Source: Actinobacteria bacterium 69-20
GTDB taxonomy: Bacteria > Actinomycetota > Actinomycetes > Mycobacteriales > Nakamurellaceae
Direction of reading: 5' to 3'
Length of the DNA stretch: 64,000 nucleotides
Assembly (NCBI GenBank): GCA_001897425.1
Contig: MKSW01000002.1
Span: 83,172 to 147,171, forward strand
Notes under the pieces: model-generated
The model's database searches: none
What the model saw: the letters and a program-made list of their open reading frames with translations, nothing else
Told to the model about the DNA's origin: nothing
Translations under genes and position numbers: made by a program
Part shown: piece after piece, positions 20,129 through 29,230 of the stretch
Numbering within the stretch: the first letter of the stretch is position 1
Layout: every line of letters starts with the position of its first letter

Positions 20129-20439
20129 CGCAGATCGTGGTGTGGGGCGTGCTGCTCGGCGTGGGCACGTTCGGATTCCGGATCGCCGGTGTCGGGCTGA
20201 AGTCCCGGCTGACACTGTCCGAGCGGACGTCGCTGCTGCTCACCGCCGCGTCGGTGATCCTGCTGGTGGCGCTCGTGGTCACCGCGACGGTGTTCGACGC
20301 GGGCGGCTTCGCGGGTTGGGCGAGGCCGGCCGGCGTCGCGGTCGGCGGGGTCCTCGCCTGGCGCAAGGCCCCGTTCGTTGTCGTGGTGCTTGCCGCGGCG
20401 GCGGTCGCCGCAGGTCTACGGCTGCTCGGCGTCAGCTGA
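20125..20439 (+). CDS. azlD: AzlD family branched-chain amino acid exporter, small subunit
   Basis: A 104-residue protein with three to four membrane helices: QIVVWGVLLGVGTFGFRIAG, then SLLLTAASVILLVALVVTA, GVAVGGVLAWRKAPFVVVVL and a final AVAAGLRLLG. This is the AzlD pattern, including the W-R-K near the third helix. It overlaps azlC by four bases and can work only with it. Confidence 0.88.
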   Translation: MTQIVVWGVLLGVGTFGFRIAGVGLKSRLTLSERTSLLLTAASVILLVALVVTATVFDAGGFAGWARPAGVAVGGVLAWRKAPFVVVVLAAAAVAAGLRLLGVS

Positions 20440-20590
20440 GCCCACTGGCTGAACCCGCCATCCGGCCCCGATCGCCCGCTCGTGTATGTGCCGTGGCGCT
20501 GGGGCACCACCTGGGACACCCAAGGCGGGGAGTAAGGAGCGGGAGGGACGGGGGAAAGACGGCGGAACAGCCCGCGCGCCCGCTCGCGGA

Positions 20591-22366
20591 TCAGACGGCG
20601 GGCGGCGCCGCGGGCGGCTTGGCGTCGACGCCGGCCTCCTTGCGCTGGGCGGCCGTGATCGGCGCCGGGGCACCGGTGAGCGGGTCGTAGCCGCCGCCGG
20701 ACTTGGGGAAAGCGATCACCTCGCGTATGGACTCGGCGCCGGCGAGCAGCATGACGATGCGGTCCCAGCCGAAGGCGATCCCGCCGTGCGGCGGCGGACC
20801 GAAGCTGAACGCATCGAGCAGGAATCCGAACTTCTCCTGGGCCTCGGCCTCGGATAGGCCCATGACCTTGAACGCCCGTTGCTGCACCTCGCGGCTGTGG
20901 ATACGGATGGAGCCGCCACCGATCTCGTTGCCGTTGCAGACGATGTCGTGCGCATAGGCGAGCGCCGAGCCGGGGTCGGTGTCGAAGGTGTCCAGGAACT
21001 CCGGCTTGGGCGAGGTGAAGGCATGGTGCACGGCGGTCCACGCGCCGGAACCCACTGCGACATCGTCGGTCTCGGAGGTCAACTCGAACAGCGGCGCGTC
21101 CACCACCCACACGAACGACCAGGCGGACTCGTCGATCAACCCGCCACGGCGGCCGATCTCCAGCCGGGTCGCGCCGAGCAGTTCCTGGGATGCCTTGCGC
21201 GGCCCGGCAGCGAAGAAGACGGCGTCGCCCGGCTTCGCCCCGGTCGCGGCGGCCAACCCGGCCCGCTCCGTCTCCGAGATGTTCTTGGCGACCGGCCCGG
21301 CGAGCGTCCCGTCGTCCGATACAGTCACGTAGGCAAGGCCTTTCGCGCCGCGCTGTTTCGCCCACTCCTGCCAGGCGTCGAAGCCGCGGCGCGGTGTGGC
21401 GGCCCCGTCGGGCTGCACCACGGCGCCCACATAGGGGGCTTGGAAGACCCGGAACGGAGTCTCGGCGAAGAACGACGTCATCTCCGTGATCTCGAGATCG
21501 AAACGCAGGTCCGGCTTGTCGGATCCGTACCGGTCCATGGCCTCGCGGTAGCTGATCCGCGGGATCGGCGTCGGGATCGGGTAGCCGACGAGGTTCCACA
21601 GCGCCGTGAGGACGTCCTCGGCGACGGCGATCACGTCGTCCTGCGTGACGAACGACATCTCGACGTCGAGCTGGGTGAACTCGGGCTGCCGGTCCGCTCG
21701 GAAATCCTCGTCCCGGTAGCAGCGCGCGATCTGGTAGTAGCGCTCCATCCCGGCCACCATCAGCAGCTGCTTGAACAGCTGCGGCGACTGCGGAAGTGCG
21801 TACCACGAACCGGGTTTCAATCGAGCGGGCACCAAGAAGTCCCGGGCGCCCTCCGGCGTGGACCGGGTGAGCGTCGGCGTCTCGATCTCCACGAAGTCGT
21901 GCGCATCGAGCACCGCACGCGCCGCCCGGTTCACTTGAGAGCGCAGCCGGAGCGCGGCCGCCGGCCCCCTGCGACGCAGGTCCAGGTACCGGTACTTCAG
22001 GCGCGCTTCCTCGCCCGGCTGGTCGTCGGCCTCGATCTGGAACGGCAGCGGTGCCGCCTCCGAGAAGACAGTGAAGTCGGTGACGGTGACCTCGATGGCG
22101 CCGGTCGGCAGGTCGGGGTTCTCGTTGCCCTCGGGGCGGACCTCGACAGCGCCGACCACCTGCAGGCAGAACTCACTGCGCAACCGGTGCGCGCGCGCGG
22201 CCATCTCACCCTCGCGGAACACGATCTGCACCAGCCCGGAGGCATCGCGCAGGTCGACGAAGATCACCCCGCCGTGATCCCGCCGCCGCGCCACCCACCC
22301 GGTGAGTGTCACGGTTTCGCCCGCATGCTCGGGGCGCAGGGATCCGGCGGTGTGATCGCGAAGCAC
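20591..22366 (-). CDS. aspS: Aspartyl-tRNA synthetase
   Basis: A 591-residue class IIb synthetase. The GTG at 22366 has AAGGA five to six bases upstream and gives the family start (LRDHTAGSL). The OB-fold anticodon domain begins at [23 protein letters not shown] in pieces. The core has motif 2 ([19 protein letters not shown]) and motif 3 ([11 protein letters not shown]), with the bacterial insertion domain between. It charges tRNA-Asp, and in many actinobacteria also tRNA-Asn for GatCAB amidation; which applies cannot be seen here. The C-terminal tail after [17 protein letters not shown] is Ala/Pro-rich. Confidence 0.96.
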   Translation of the reverse strand: MLRDHTAGSLRPEHAGETVTLTGWVARRRDHGGVIFVDLRDASGLVQIVFREGEMAARAHRLRSEFCLQVVGAVEVRPEGNENPDLPTGAIEVTVTDFTVFSEAAPLPFQIEADDQPGEEARLKYRYLDLRRRGPAAALRLRSQVNRAARAVLDAHDFVEIETPTLTRSTPEGARDFLVPARLKPGSWYALPQSPQLFKQLLMVAGMERYYQIARCYRDEDFRADRQPEFTQLDVEMSFVTQDDVIAVAEDVLTALWNLVGYPIPTPIPRISYREAMDRYGSDKPDLRFDLEITEMTSFFAETPFRVFQAPYVGAVVQPDGAATPRRGFDAWQEWAKQRGAKGLAYVTVSDDGTLAGPVAKNISETERAGLAAATGAKPGDAVFFAAGPRKASQELLGATRLEIGRRGGLIDESAWSFVWVVDAPLFELTSETDDVAVGSGAWTAVHHAFTSPKPEFLDTFDTDPGSALAYAHDIVCNGNEIGGGSIRIHSREVQQRAFKVMGLSEAEAQEKFGFLLDAFSFGPPPHGGIAFGWDRIVMLLAGAESIREVIAFPKSGGGYDPLTGAPAPITAAQRKEAGVDAKPPAAPPAV

Positions 22367-22729
22367 GGCGTTCCTTCTTGTTGCCCTTGGACGGGTTGGG
22401 TTCTGACGGGTGGCGTTCTGGCGGTTGGCACGGCGACGAGGCGAGCGGGTCGGTGCGGGCACTGCCGCTCGGCGACACGGCGCCCGTCCGATCTTACGTG
22501 GCGCATCCTCGCCCGCCCGCGCCAACGTCGAGCCCGGCGGGGTGCGCACCGGCGACGCCGCCCGCGAGCCGCCGCGCGATGATCGCGATCCATCCGGTAG
22601 TATGGAGCGGTTGTCGTGACCCGAGTCGCACGTCCTTCCTGATGTGTGCGGCCCTCGGTGCGGTCCAGACGACATGTGCGGTCGCCGACGGCGAGTCCGT
22701 ATCCGGCGATTGTCAATGATTGGTGCACT
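22367..22729. promoter_or_regulatory. Divergent aspS / RNA helicase intergenic region
   Basis: This 363-bp stretch has no gene I can support. On the minus side it holds the aspS ribosome site. On the plus side TAGTAT (22598-22603) is a -10 candidate, which would give the helicase mRNA a leader of about 120 bases. Long leaders are typical of cold-inducible RNA helicases, but I see no conserved structure. No clear ribosome site precedes the helicase start. Confidence 0.4.
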
Positions 22730-24526
22730 GTGTCTTCCGCTGTGTCTATCCCCGAGTCCCTGCCCGTTTCATCCCTGCCTGTCTCATCTGCGCCTGTTTC
22801 TTTCGGCCCCGGTTCGTCCCCGGTCGATCCCCCCTCGTCCGGACACGCGCGCAGCGCGTCGTCCACCGGGTATGACGATCTTCGCGGTGAAACGCAGAAA
22901 GTACCTTCCGGAGACCGCACAGCCTTCTCCGAGCTCGGTCTGCCGACACCGCTGCTGCGTGCGCTGCGGGGTCTCGGATATCACTCGGCGACGGACATCC
23001 AGGCGGCCGCGATCCCCGCGCTGATGTCGGAACGCGACGTGATCGGCGTCGCGCAGACGGGAACCGGCAAGACCGCCGCGTTCGGCCTGCCGCTCCTCGC
23101 GTCGATCGACCCGGCACGCCGCGAGGTGCAGGCGCTGGTGCTCGTGCCCACCCGGGAGCTCGCCGTGCAGGTCGCGGCCGCGATCGGCGGATTCGCCGCG
23201 CACCTGCCGGAGGTGGAGACCATCGCCATCTACGGCGGTGCACCCTTCGGGAAGCAAATCGGGGCGCTCAAGCGAGGCGCCCAGGTGGTGGTCGGCACGC
23301 CGGGGCGGGTGATCGACCTGATCGAACGCAGGGCGCTGGCGCTCGGCGCGGTCCGTTTCGCGGTGCTCGACGAGGCCGACGAGATGCTACGGATGGGTTT
23401 CGCCGAAGATGTCGATCGCATCCTCGAGGCGACGCCGGCCGACCGCCAGACCGCGCTCTTCTCGGCGACGATGCCCAAGGAGATCCGGCGCGTCGCGGCG
23501 CAGCACCTGCGCCAGCCCGTCGACGTGAGCGTTGCGGCGTCGGCGACACCGGTCGCCGCCATCCGGCAGTCGTTCGTCGTGCTGCCCTATCGGGACAAGG
23601 CGGTGGCGCTGCAGCGGGTGCTCGCCGTCACCAGCGCGGAAGCCGCCGTGGTGTTCGTGCGCACCCGGTCGGCCTGTGAGGAACTCGGCGTCGCGCTGAT
23701 CGGCGCCGGCGTCAACGCGGCCGTGATCAGCGGCGACGTGACGCAGAACGAACGCGAGCGCACCATTGGGCGGCTCCGCGCGGGGCAGATCGACGTGCTC
23801 GTCGCCACCGATGTGGCGGCCCGGGGCATGGATGTCGAACGCATCGGCCTGGTGGTGAACTTCGACGCGCCCGGCGATCCGGAGACCTACACGCACCGGG
23901 TCGGGCGCACCGGGCGGGCCGGCCGGACCGGTGAGGCGCTGACGTTCTTCACGCCGAAGGAGCTGTCGCGGCTGAAGTTGATCGAACGGGCGACCGGCCG
24001 GCGCCTGGACGAAGTGGACGTTCCGTCGGCCGCCGAGGTGCACCGGCATCGAGCCATGGTCTCGCTCGCCGCCGCGCTCGACCGGCACACCGCCGGCAAC
24101 CTGCAGAACTACCGCGGCGCCCTCCGCGCGGCAGCGGACCGGACGGGTTTGCCGGTCGAGGAGATCGCCGCCGCACTGCTCGCCACGATGATCGACGACG
24201 ACGGATCGACGGTCACCGACACTGTTGAGGCGCGACCGCGGCAGCAGGACCGGCAGCGCTTTGATCGGGATCGGCCGCGCTTTGATCGGGATCGGCCGCG
24301 CGCGGATCGCGACAGGCCGCGCACGGATCGGGACCGGGCACCGAAGTACGACAAGCGCGCGCATCGCGCCGAATCCGCCGACCACGCCCCGCGCTGGAAG
24401 GCGGACCGTTCGGCCCAGAACCAGCACGCGAGCCGCGGACCGGCACCGAAACGCGGTGTCAAGCCAGCGGACCGGGGCACGGCCAACGGAGCGGGCACGC
24501 GCCGTCATAAGCGGTCTGTCGCGTAG
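22730..24526 (+). CDS. DEAD-box ATP-dependent RNA helicase (DeaD/CsdA type)
   Basis: About 598 residues. Helicase motifs in order: Q motif region ([19 protein letters not shown]), motif I AQTGTGKT near residue 108, PTRELA, GTPGR, DEAD near 213, SAT near 245, then [16 protein letters not shown] and [11 protein letters not shown] near 389. The ~60-residue N-terminal extension is Ser/Pro-rich. The C-terminal ~90 residues are a basic tail with four R-x-D-R-D-R-P units, a likely RNA-binding region. These helicases unwind mRNA and rRNA structures in ribosome assembly and the cold response. The start is uncertain: GTG at 22730 or 22742; neither has a good ribosome site. Confidence 0.9.
   Translation: MSSAVSIPESLPVSSLPVSSAPVSFGPGSSPVDPPSSGHARSASSTGYDDLRGETQKVPSGDRTAFSELGLPTPLLRALRGLGYHSATDIQAAAIPALMSERDVIGVAQTGTGKTAAFGLPLLASIDPARREVQALVLVPTRELAVQVAAAIGGFAAHLPEVETIAIYGGAPFGKQIGALKRGAQVVVGTPGRVIDLIERRALALGAVRFAVLDEADEMLRMGFAEDVDRILEATPADRQTALFSATMPKEIRRVAAQHLRQPVDVSVAASATPVAAIRQSFVVLPYRDKAVALQRVLAVTSAEAAVVFVRTRSACEELGVALIGAGVNAAVISGDVTQNERERTIGRLRAGQIDVLVATDVAARGMDVERIGLVVNFDAPGDPETYTHRVGRTGRAGRTGEALTFFTPKELSRLKLIERATGRRLDEVDVPSAAEVHRHRAMVSLAAALDRHTAGNLQNYRGALRAAADRTGLPVEEIAAALLATMIDDDGSTVTDTVEARPRQQDRQRFDRDRPRFDRDRPRADRDRPRTDRDRAPKYDKRAHRAESADHAPRWKADRSAQNQHASRGPAPKRGVKPADRGTANGAGTRRHKRSVA
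24257..24340 (+). repeat. Four tandem 21-bp units in helicase tail
   Basis: Units begin at 24257, 24278, 24299 and 24320. The first two are identical over 21 bp; the third and fourth have diverged. Each encodes seven residues of the R-F/A/T-D-R-D-R-P kind. Slippage here could change the length of the RNA-binding tail. Confidence 0.8.
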
Positions 24527-24658
24527 TCGGCGCACGGCGGCTGGGCGGTGGCGCGGTCGGCGCGGCGCTGTGATGGCGCACGTGCGGGCCGGTGATAATG
24601 GGGGTGGCGCTCATCTGCTGAGTTGACCCGCTGCCCGTCCCATCTGTCCGGAAGTTAT

Positions 24659-26023
24659 GTGACCACCACCGCCCCCAGGTCCGACCGCTCGACACCGTCA
24701 CCTTCCGAACCCGCCGCTCCCCCGTCCACGACCACCACGCCCAGCCGCGAGGGCATCTTCGCGTCGCTGGACAACCGGAACTTCCGCTGGTTCGTGTTCG
24801 GCCAGGCGGCATCGACCTCCGGTCTGTGGACGCAGCGGGTCGCGCAGGACTGGCTCGTCCTGCAGCTCACCCACAACGCATTCGCCGTCGGCGTGGCCAC
24901 CGCGATGCAGTTCGTTCCGACGCTGATCTTCGGGATGTCTGCCGGGCTGGTTGCCGACCGCTTCGACAAGCGGCATGTTCTGCTGGCGACGGTGTCCACG
25001 CTAGGGCTGTGCGCGTCGGTTCTCGGGGTGCTGTGCCTGACGGACACGGTGCGGCTGTGGCACGTGCTGGCCATCGCCTTCTTCACCGGCACCGCGGCGT
25101 GCTTCGACAACCCGACCCGATCGGCCTTCGTGCACGAGATCGTCGGCCCGGGGCGATTGCGCAACGCGGTCAGCGTGAACTCGGCCGTGTTCCAGCTCGG
25201 CGCGCTGGCCGGCCCGGCCGTGAGCGCCGGACTGATCACCGCCGTGGGTACGGGATGGGCCTTCGTCGCCACCGGCGGCTGGTACGTGATCGTGCTCGCC
25301 GCGTTCTTCCGCATCCACTCCGCGGACCTGATCCGATCGCCACGACTGGGGCGCGCCCGCGGGCAATTGCGGGGTGCCTTGAGCGAGATCGGCCGCCGGC
25401 CCGTGCTGTTCTATCCGATCCTGCTGGCCGGCATCTGCGCGTTCTTCACCACGAACTTCGCCGTCGTGCTCACGGCGTTCGCCAAGGACTTGAAGCTGTC
25501 CGCCGGCGGATACGGCTTCCTGACGATCGCGTTGGCCATCGGCTCACTGATCGGCGCACTGCTCTCGGCCCGGTGGCCGGGATCACGCCTTCGCCACCTG
25601 GTGGCGCTGGCTGGCGGTCTCGCACTCGGGCAGTTGCTCGCGGCGTTCATGCCGGGCGTGGTGACGGTCGCGCTCGCTTTCGTGGCGATCGGGGCCGTCG
25701 GGATGCCGTTCCTCATCACCACCAATACGTCGATACAGCTCGCGTGCACTGACCAGGTACGCGGCCGCGTGCTCGGCGTCTACATGCTGGTCACGCTGGG
25801 CACGGCCGCGGTCGGTGGGCCGGTCGTCGGCCTGTTGGCGGAGTGGGGCGGGGCGCGGGCGGCGCTCCTCGCGGGCGCAGGCGTGATCGGCATCGCGGCG
25901 CTGGCGGTGAGCCGCCAGCTCGCGCGTGTCGGCCGGATCGAGGTTCGCGGGGAACTCCGGTTCAAGGTCGCCCGCCTTCGGGCGTGGCTCGCCACGACCA
26001 CCCGGATCACCGGCCAGCGCTGA
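24659..26023 (+). CDS. MFS transporter (EntS/DUF894-like exporter)
   Basis: A 454-residue protein. The GTG at 24659 is preferred over a TTG 36 bases upstream because GGAAG lies five bases before it. After a Thr/Pro-rich cytoplasmic start, twelve hydrophobic segments can be laid out. Family motifs are NRNFRWFVFGQAASTSGLWTQ, DWLVLQLTHNAFAVG, LVADRFDKRHVLL (the MFS A-motif region) and RVLGVYMLVTLGTAAVGGPVVG. The family exports small molecules such as siderophores or drugs; the substrate is not predictable. It is convergent with hisS across a long palindrome. Confidence 0.85.
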   Translation: MTTTAPRSDRSTPSPSEPAAPPSTTTTPSREGIFASLDNRNFRWFVFGQAASTSGLWTQRVAQDWLVLQLTHNAFAVGVATAMQFVPTLIFGMSAGLVADRFDKRHVLLATVSTLGLCASVLGVLCLTDTVRLWHVLAIAFFTGTAACFDNPTRSAFVHEIVGPGRLRNAVSVNSAVFQLGALAGPAVSAGLITAVGTGWAFVATGGWYVIVLAAFFRIHSADLIRSPRLGRARGQLRGALSEIGRRPVLFYPILLAGICAFFTTNFAVVLTAFAKDLKLSAGGYGFLTIALAIGSLIGALLSARWPGSRLRHLVALAGGLALGQLLAAFMPGVVTVALAFVAIGAVGMPFLITTNTSIQLACTDQVRGRVLGVYMLVTLGTAAVGGPVVGLLAEWGGARAALLAGAGVIGIAALAVSRQLARVGRIEVRGELRFKVARLRAWLATTTRITGQR

Positions 26024-26024
26024 G

Positions 26025-26093
26025 GGATGATCACCTGGTCTGTGTCTTTCGTTGCGGAAAACGCAACAAAACCCACACAACTGGTGATCATCC
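26025..26093. terminator. 69-bp nested palindrome between convergent genes
   Basis: Three nested arms are visible. The outer arm is GGATGATCACC (26025-26035) with GGTGATCATCC (26083-26093), a perfect 11 bp. The middle arm is TGTGT (26041-26045) with ACACA (26075-26079). The inner arm is GTTGCG (26051-26056) with CGCAAC (26062-26067) around a GAAAA loop. It begins two bases after the MFS stop and ends 24 bases before the hisS stop, so a bidirectional terminator is the likely role. Confidence 0.7.
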
Positions 26094-26117
26094 TGCGGGC
26101 TCAGCCGGGGGTGGGGA

Positions 26118-27563
26118 TCACGCCGGCATAGGGATCACCCGGGGGTGCAGGTCCGCGTCGGGCGGCGTCCAGGTGGTGGCGTCGGCCGGAACCTGTTCGC
26201 CGGAGCGGATGTCCTTCACCTCGTCGGAGGCCTGCGGGCCGGCCGCGGCGCCTCCGTTTTCGGCTTGTCCGCGAACATCGTCATGGGCGTTAGGGGCGGC
26301 GTCCGACTCACCAGGCGCCGGGAACCAGACGAACGGGATGCCGCGGCGGTCGGCGTACCGGATCTGCTTGCCGAATTTCGATGCGCTGGGCGCCATCTCA
26401 CAGGCGATCCCGCGACGGCGGAGCTGCGTGGCGACCGCGAGCGACCGGGCGCGATCGGCCTCGGATTCGCTGACCCGGGCGACCAGCACGCAGGCCGGGG
26501 TGGAGCGAGATGCGCGCACCAGCCCCTCGCCGATCAACAGCCCCACCAGACGCGAGACCCCGATGGAGATGCCCACGCCCGGGTAGGTCGTCTTCCCGTC
26601 GCTGGCGAGCGAGTCGTAGCGGCCGCCGGAGCAGAACGAGCCCCACTTCTCGTAGCCGAGAAGGGTTGTCTCGTAGACGGTTCCGGTGTAGTAGTCGAGT
26701 CCGCGGGCGATCTTGAGGTCGGCGACGATGGTCCCCGGCGCGACGGCCGACACGGTGCGGACCACCGCGGCGAGCGCCGCCAGACCCTCCTCCAGCATGG
26801 GGTGCTCGACGCCGAGCGCCCACACCCGGTCGACGAACGATTCGTCGACAGTGCGGATCCGCGCGAGGTTCAGGCAGGCATCCGCCTGCGACACACTCGC
26901 GCCGGTCTCCGTGAGGAGTTGAACGACGGCGTCCGGCCCGATCTTGTCCAGCTTGTCGACCACGCGCAGTGTGCCGGTGATGTCGGTGAGCCCGAGGCCG
27001 CGGTAGAAACCCTCGGCGATCTTGCGGTTGTTGACGCCGATCACGAAATCCGGCATCGGCAGGCGCACGAAGGCGTCGGCGACCACGATCGGCATCTCCG
27101 CCTCGAAGTGGGCCGAGAGTGTGCCGGCGTCGATCACGTCGACGTCTGCCTGGGTGAACTCGCGATACCGGCCCTCCTGCGGGCGCTCCCCGCGCCACAC
27201 CTTCTGGATCTGGTAGCGGCGGAACGGGAAGTTCAGGTGTCCAGCGTGTTCCAGAACGTATCGCGCGAGCGGCACGGTGAGGTCGAAGTGCAGGCCGAGT
27301 CTCGGTTCCCTGCTTCGGTTCTCGCCCGGCGATGTCGCTGCCGTGTCGGCCAGCCGGGCGAGGGTGTAGATCTCCTTATCGGTGTCCTCGCCCTGCGCCG
27401 ACAGCCGCTCGACCGGCTCCACGGACCGCGTCTCGATCGAGGAGAACCCGTGCAGCTCGAACACCTCACGGATCGTGTCGAGGAAGTGCTGCTCGACAAT
27501 GCGATCGGCCGGGAGGTATTCGGGGAAGCCGGACAGCGGGGCGATCTTGCTCACGGCTGGCAT
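26118..27563 (-). CDS. hisS: Histidyl-tRNA synthetase
   Basis: A 481-residue class II synthetase charging tRNA-His. The ATG at 27563 gives the usual start, SKIAPLSGFPEYLP. Motif 2 is KVWRGERPQEGRYREFTQAD. The histidine-binding region is ARGLDYYTGTVYET, and motif 3 is GVGISIGVSRLVGLL. The C-terminal anticodon domain carries an Ala/Gly/Asp-rich insertion of about 25 residues between FVWFPAPGES and DEVKDIRSGEQ, which mycobacterial homologues, as I remember them, lack. No good ribosome site precedes the start; an 81-bp inverted-repeat element lies 62 bp upstream. Confidence 0.95.
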   Translation of the reverse strand: MPAVSKIAPLSGFPEYLPADRIVEQHFLDTIREVFELHGFSSIETRSVEPVERLSAQGEDTDKEIYTLARLADTAATSPGENRSREPRLGLHFDLTVPLARYVLEHAGHLNFPFRRYQIQKVWRGERPQEGRYREFTQADVDVIDAGTLSAHFEAEMPIVVADAFVRLPMPDFVIGVNNRKIAEGFYRGLGLTDITGTLRVVDKLDKIGPDAVVQLLTETGASVSQADACLNLARIRTVDESFVDRVWALGVEHPMLEEGLAALAAVVRTVSAVAPGTIVADLKIARGLDYYTGTVYETTLLGYEKWGSFCSGGRYDSLASDGKTTYPGVGISIGVSRLVGLLIGEGLVRASRSTPACVLVARVSESEADRARSLAVATQLRRRGIACEMAPSASKFGKQIRYADRRGIPFVWFPAPGESDAAPNAHDDVRGQAENGGAAAGPQASDEVKDIRSGEQVPADATTWTPPDADLHPRVIPMPA

Positions 27564-27624
27564 TGTTTCATGGCGCTGCCTCAGGTCCCGGCCGGTCACG
27601 CCCGGGCACCCGGGCAACTGAGCT

Positions 27625-27705
27625 GAAAATTAACGTCCAGATCGATACATGATCCATCTCACCTGCAAAGACGTGGTCCGGCCACGAATCTGGACGTCAA
27701 TTTTC
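27625..27705. repeat. 81-bp element with 18-bp inverted ends
   Basis: The left arm (27625-27642) and right arm (27688-27705) are inverted copies; read outward each is ATCTGGACGTYAATTTTC, with one mismatch in 18. The middle holds a short hairpin, CGTGG-5-CCACG (27672-27686). The element is AT-richer than its surroundings and lies between the divergent hisS and membrane-protein genes. The outward sequence contains TAATTT on the hisS side, a possible -10 box. It may be an operator shared by both promoters or a miniature mobile element. Confidence 0.75.
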
Positions 27706-27759
27706 GTCTTCTTCGACGGCAACCGACGCGCCGCCGCTGTTCGTGGCAGGGTGTCGGGT

Positions 27760-29160
27760 ATGACGGAGCCGCCGATCGAGCCCGAGATGTGGATCTCGGA
27801 CGGTTCCGAAGGCCCGGATGGAGGTCCGCCACCCAGGGGCGCGCCGCGCGGGCCGGGCCGGGGGTGGGGTCGCTGGATCGCGATCGTCGCCGGGTTCGCG
27901 GTATTGCTCGCGCTGGTCTCGGTGCAGCACTTCCTCGGCGGCACGGGCGGGCACGGCGCCGAGCCGACCACCGGTGTGTCGGTCACCCCGCCGCCGACCT
28001 CCCGTTCCGAGACGCCGCGAACTGATATGACGGAGTCCTCGACCGTGGCGACATCCGGGCATTTTGATGACCATGGTCCGGACTCGGGCGGGGTCACCAC
28101 GGGCGCGCTGCACGACAGCCCGGCGGTCGTCACCGCTGGGCCTACCGCCACAGTGACCCCGCAGACCGCGCCGATCACCACCACCGCGCCGAACTCGTCG
28201 CTGCCGGTCGGTCAGAACTGGGAACTCGTCGGGTTCGAAGCGCTCGTCGCGCAGGGAGACAGCGGATCAGCCGTGGTGCGGTACCGGCCGGGCACCGGCG
28301 AGGTGGTCACGACCCCGGTGCCATCGCTCAACAGCAACGGCCCGCTGTCCTTCGCAGTCACGCCGCACGCGGCAATCATCCGGCCAATGGATTACGTGCC
28401 CGGATATGTCGTGCCGGACGGTCGGCCGGCGCAGTTCGCCCAGGCTCACCTCGCTGTCGGCGGCTCGGTCTTCGCCGGCCCGAATCCCGGCGACGTGTGG
28501 GTGTTCGCTCCGGACGGCAACCGACTCTCGTTCCAGCTAGTGGACGCGAGCGGGAAGGCCGTCGGCGCGTCGATGACGGTACCGGAGTCCCTAGGCATCA
28601 CGGGCGGCTGGATGTTCACTGCCAATGGCGCCGGTTACATCTTGGCGTCCGCGATCGGCGGCACCTACGACCTCGGCCCGGGCGGGGCGCGCCTGGTGAC
28701 GCACGGAAAGGTGCTGGCGGCGGGACCGAAGAACTACCTCGTCTACGAATGCAACGACACGGCACAATGCGGCACTGCGGTCCTGGATCGCGCCACCGGC
28801 CACCGCACCCGGCTGGCGGCCTTTGCACCGTCGGAGTCCATACTCACCAGCCCGATTCAGGGGGTGGTCTCGCCCGACGGCCGGTACGCGGCGCTGCTGG
28901 ACTACGGCTATGACGGACCGAGCTTCGATCTGGTCGACCTGCGCACAGGCATCTTGACGCCGATCAAGGAGAGCCCCAGCAGCGGCAGCGCATCAGCGTT
29001 TGGCGATGCGGAGTCGATCCTCGTCTTCACTCCGGACGACCACTTCCTGCTCATCGCCGCGGCGGGCGGGGTGTTCCCCATTGACGTGACCACGGGTGTG
29101 AAGCTCAGCCCGCTGCCGATCCCTCCCCTCGCCGCCATTGCCATCCGCCCCGCTGACTGA
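27760..29160 (+). CDS. Membrane-anchored protein of unknown function (possible beta-propeller)
   Basis: A 466-residue protein. The ATG lies inside a CGGGTATGACG motif. A Pro/Gly-rich cytoplasmic start is followed by one transmembrane helix (WIAIVAGFAVLLALVSV) near residues 36-55, then a Thr/Pro/Ser-rich linker of about 100 residues. The exported domain has repeated strand-turn units with DGNR, DLGPGG, SPDGRYAALLDYG and TPDDHFLLIAA, reminiscent of beta-propeller blades. Two cysteines in YECNDTAQCG could form a disulfide. I do not recognise a family. It may be a surface protein, and I infer nothing more. Confidence 0.7.
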   Translation: MTEPPIEPEMWISDGSEGPDGGPPPRGAPRGPGRGWGRWIAIVAGFAVLLALVSVQHFLGGTGGHGAEPTTGVSVTPPPTSRSETPRTDMTESSTVATSGHFDDHGPDSGGVTTGALHDSPAVVTAGPTATVTPQTAPITTTAPNSSLPVGQNWELVGFEALVAQGDSGSAVVRYRPGTGEVVTTPVPSLNSNGPLSFAVTPHAAIIRPMDYVPGYVVPDGRPAQFAQAHLAVGGSVFAGPNPGDVWVFAPDGNRLSFQLVDASGKAVGASMTVPESLGITGGWMFTANGAGYILASAIGGTYDLGPGGARLVTHGKVLAAGPKNYLVYECNDTAQCGTAVLDRATGHRTRLAAFAPSESILTSPIQGVVSPDGRYAALLDYGYDGPSFDLVDLRTGILTPIKESPSSGSASAFGDAESILVFTPDDHFLLIAAAGGVFPIDVTTGVKLSPLPIPPLAAIAIRPAD

Positions 29161-29230
29161 GCGGGTTTCTGGCCACTGGCCCCCCGAACGCCGTTCTGTG
29201 GGCAGAACTCCGCTCAATGCGGTGGCGTGG

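Noticed and set aside
24623..24658. TTG start for the MFS protein 12 codons upstream
   Set aside because: No ribosome site precedes it; the GTG at 24659 has GGAAG at the right distance.
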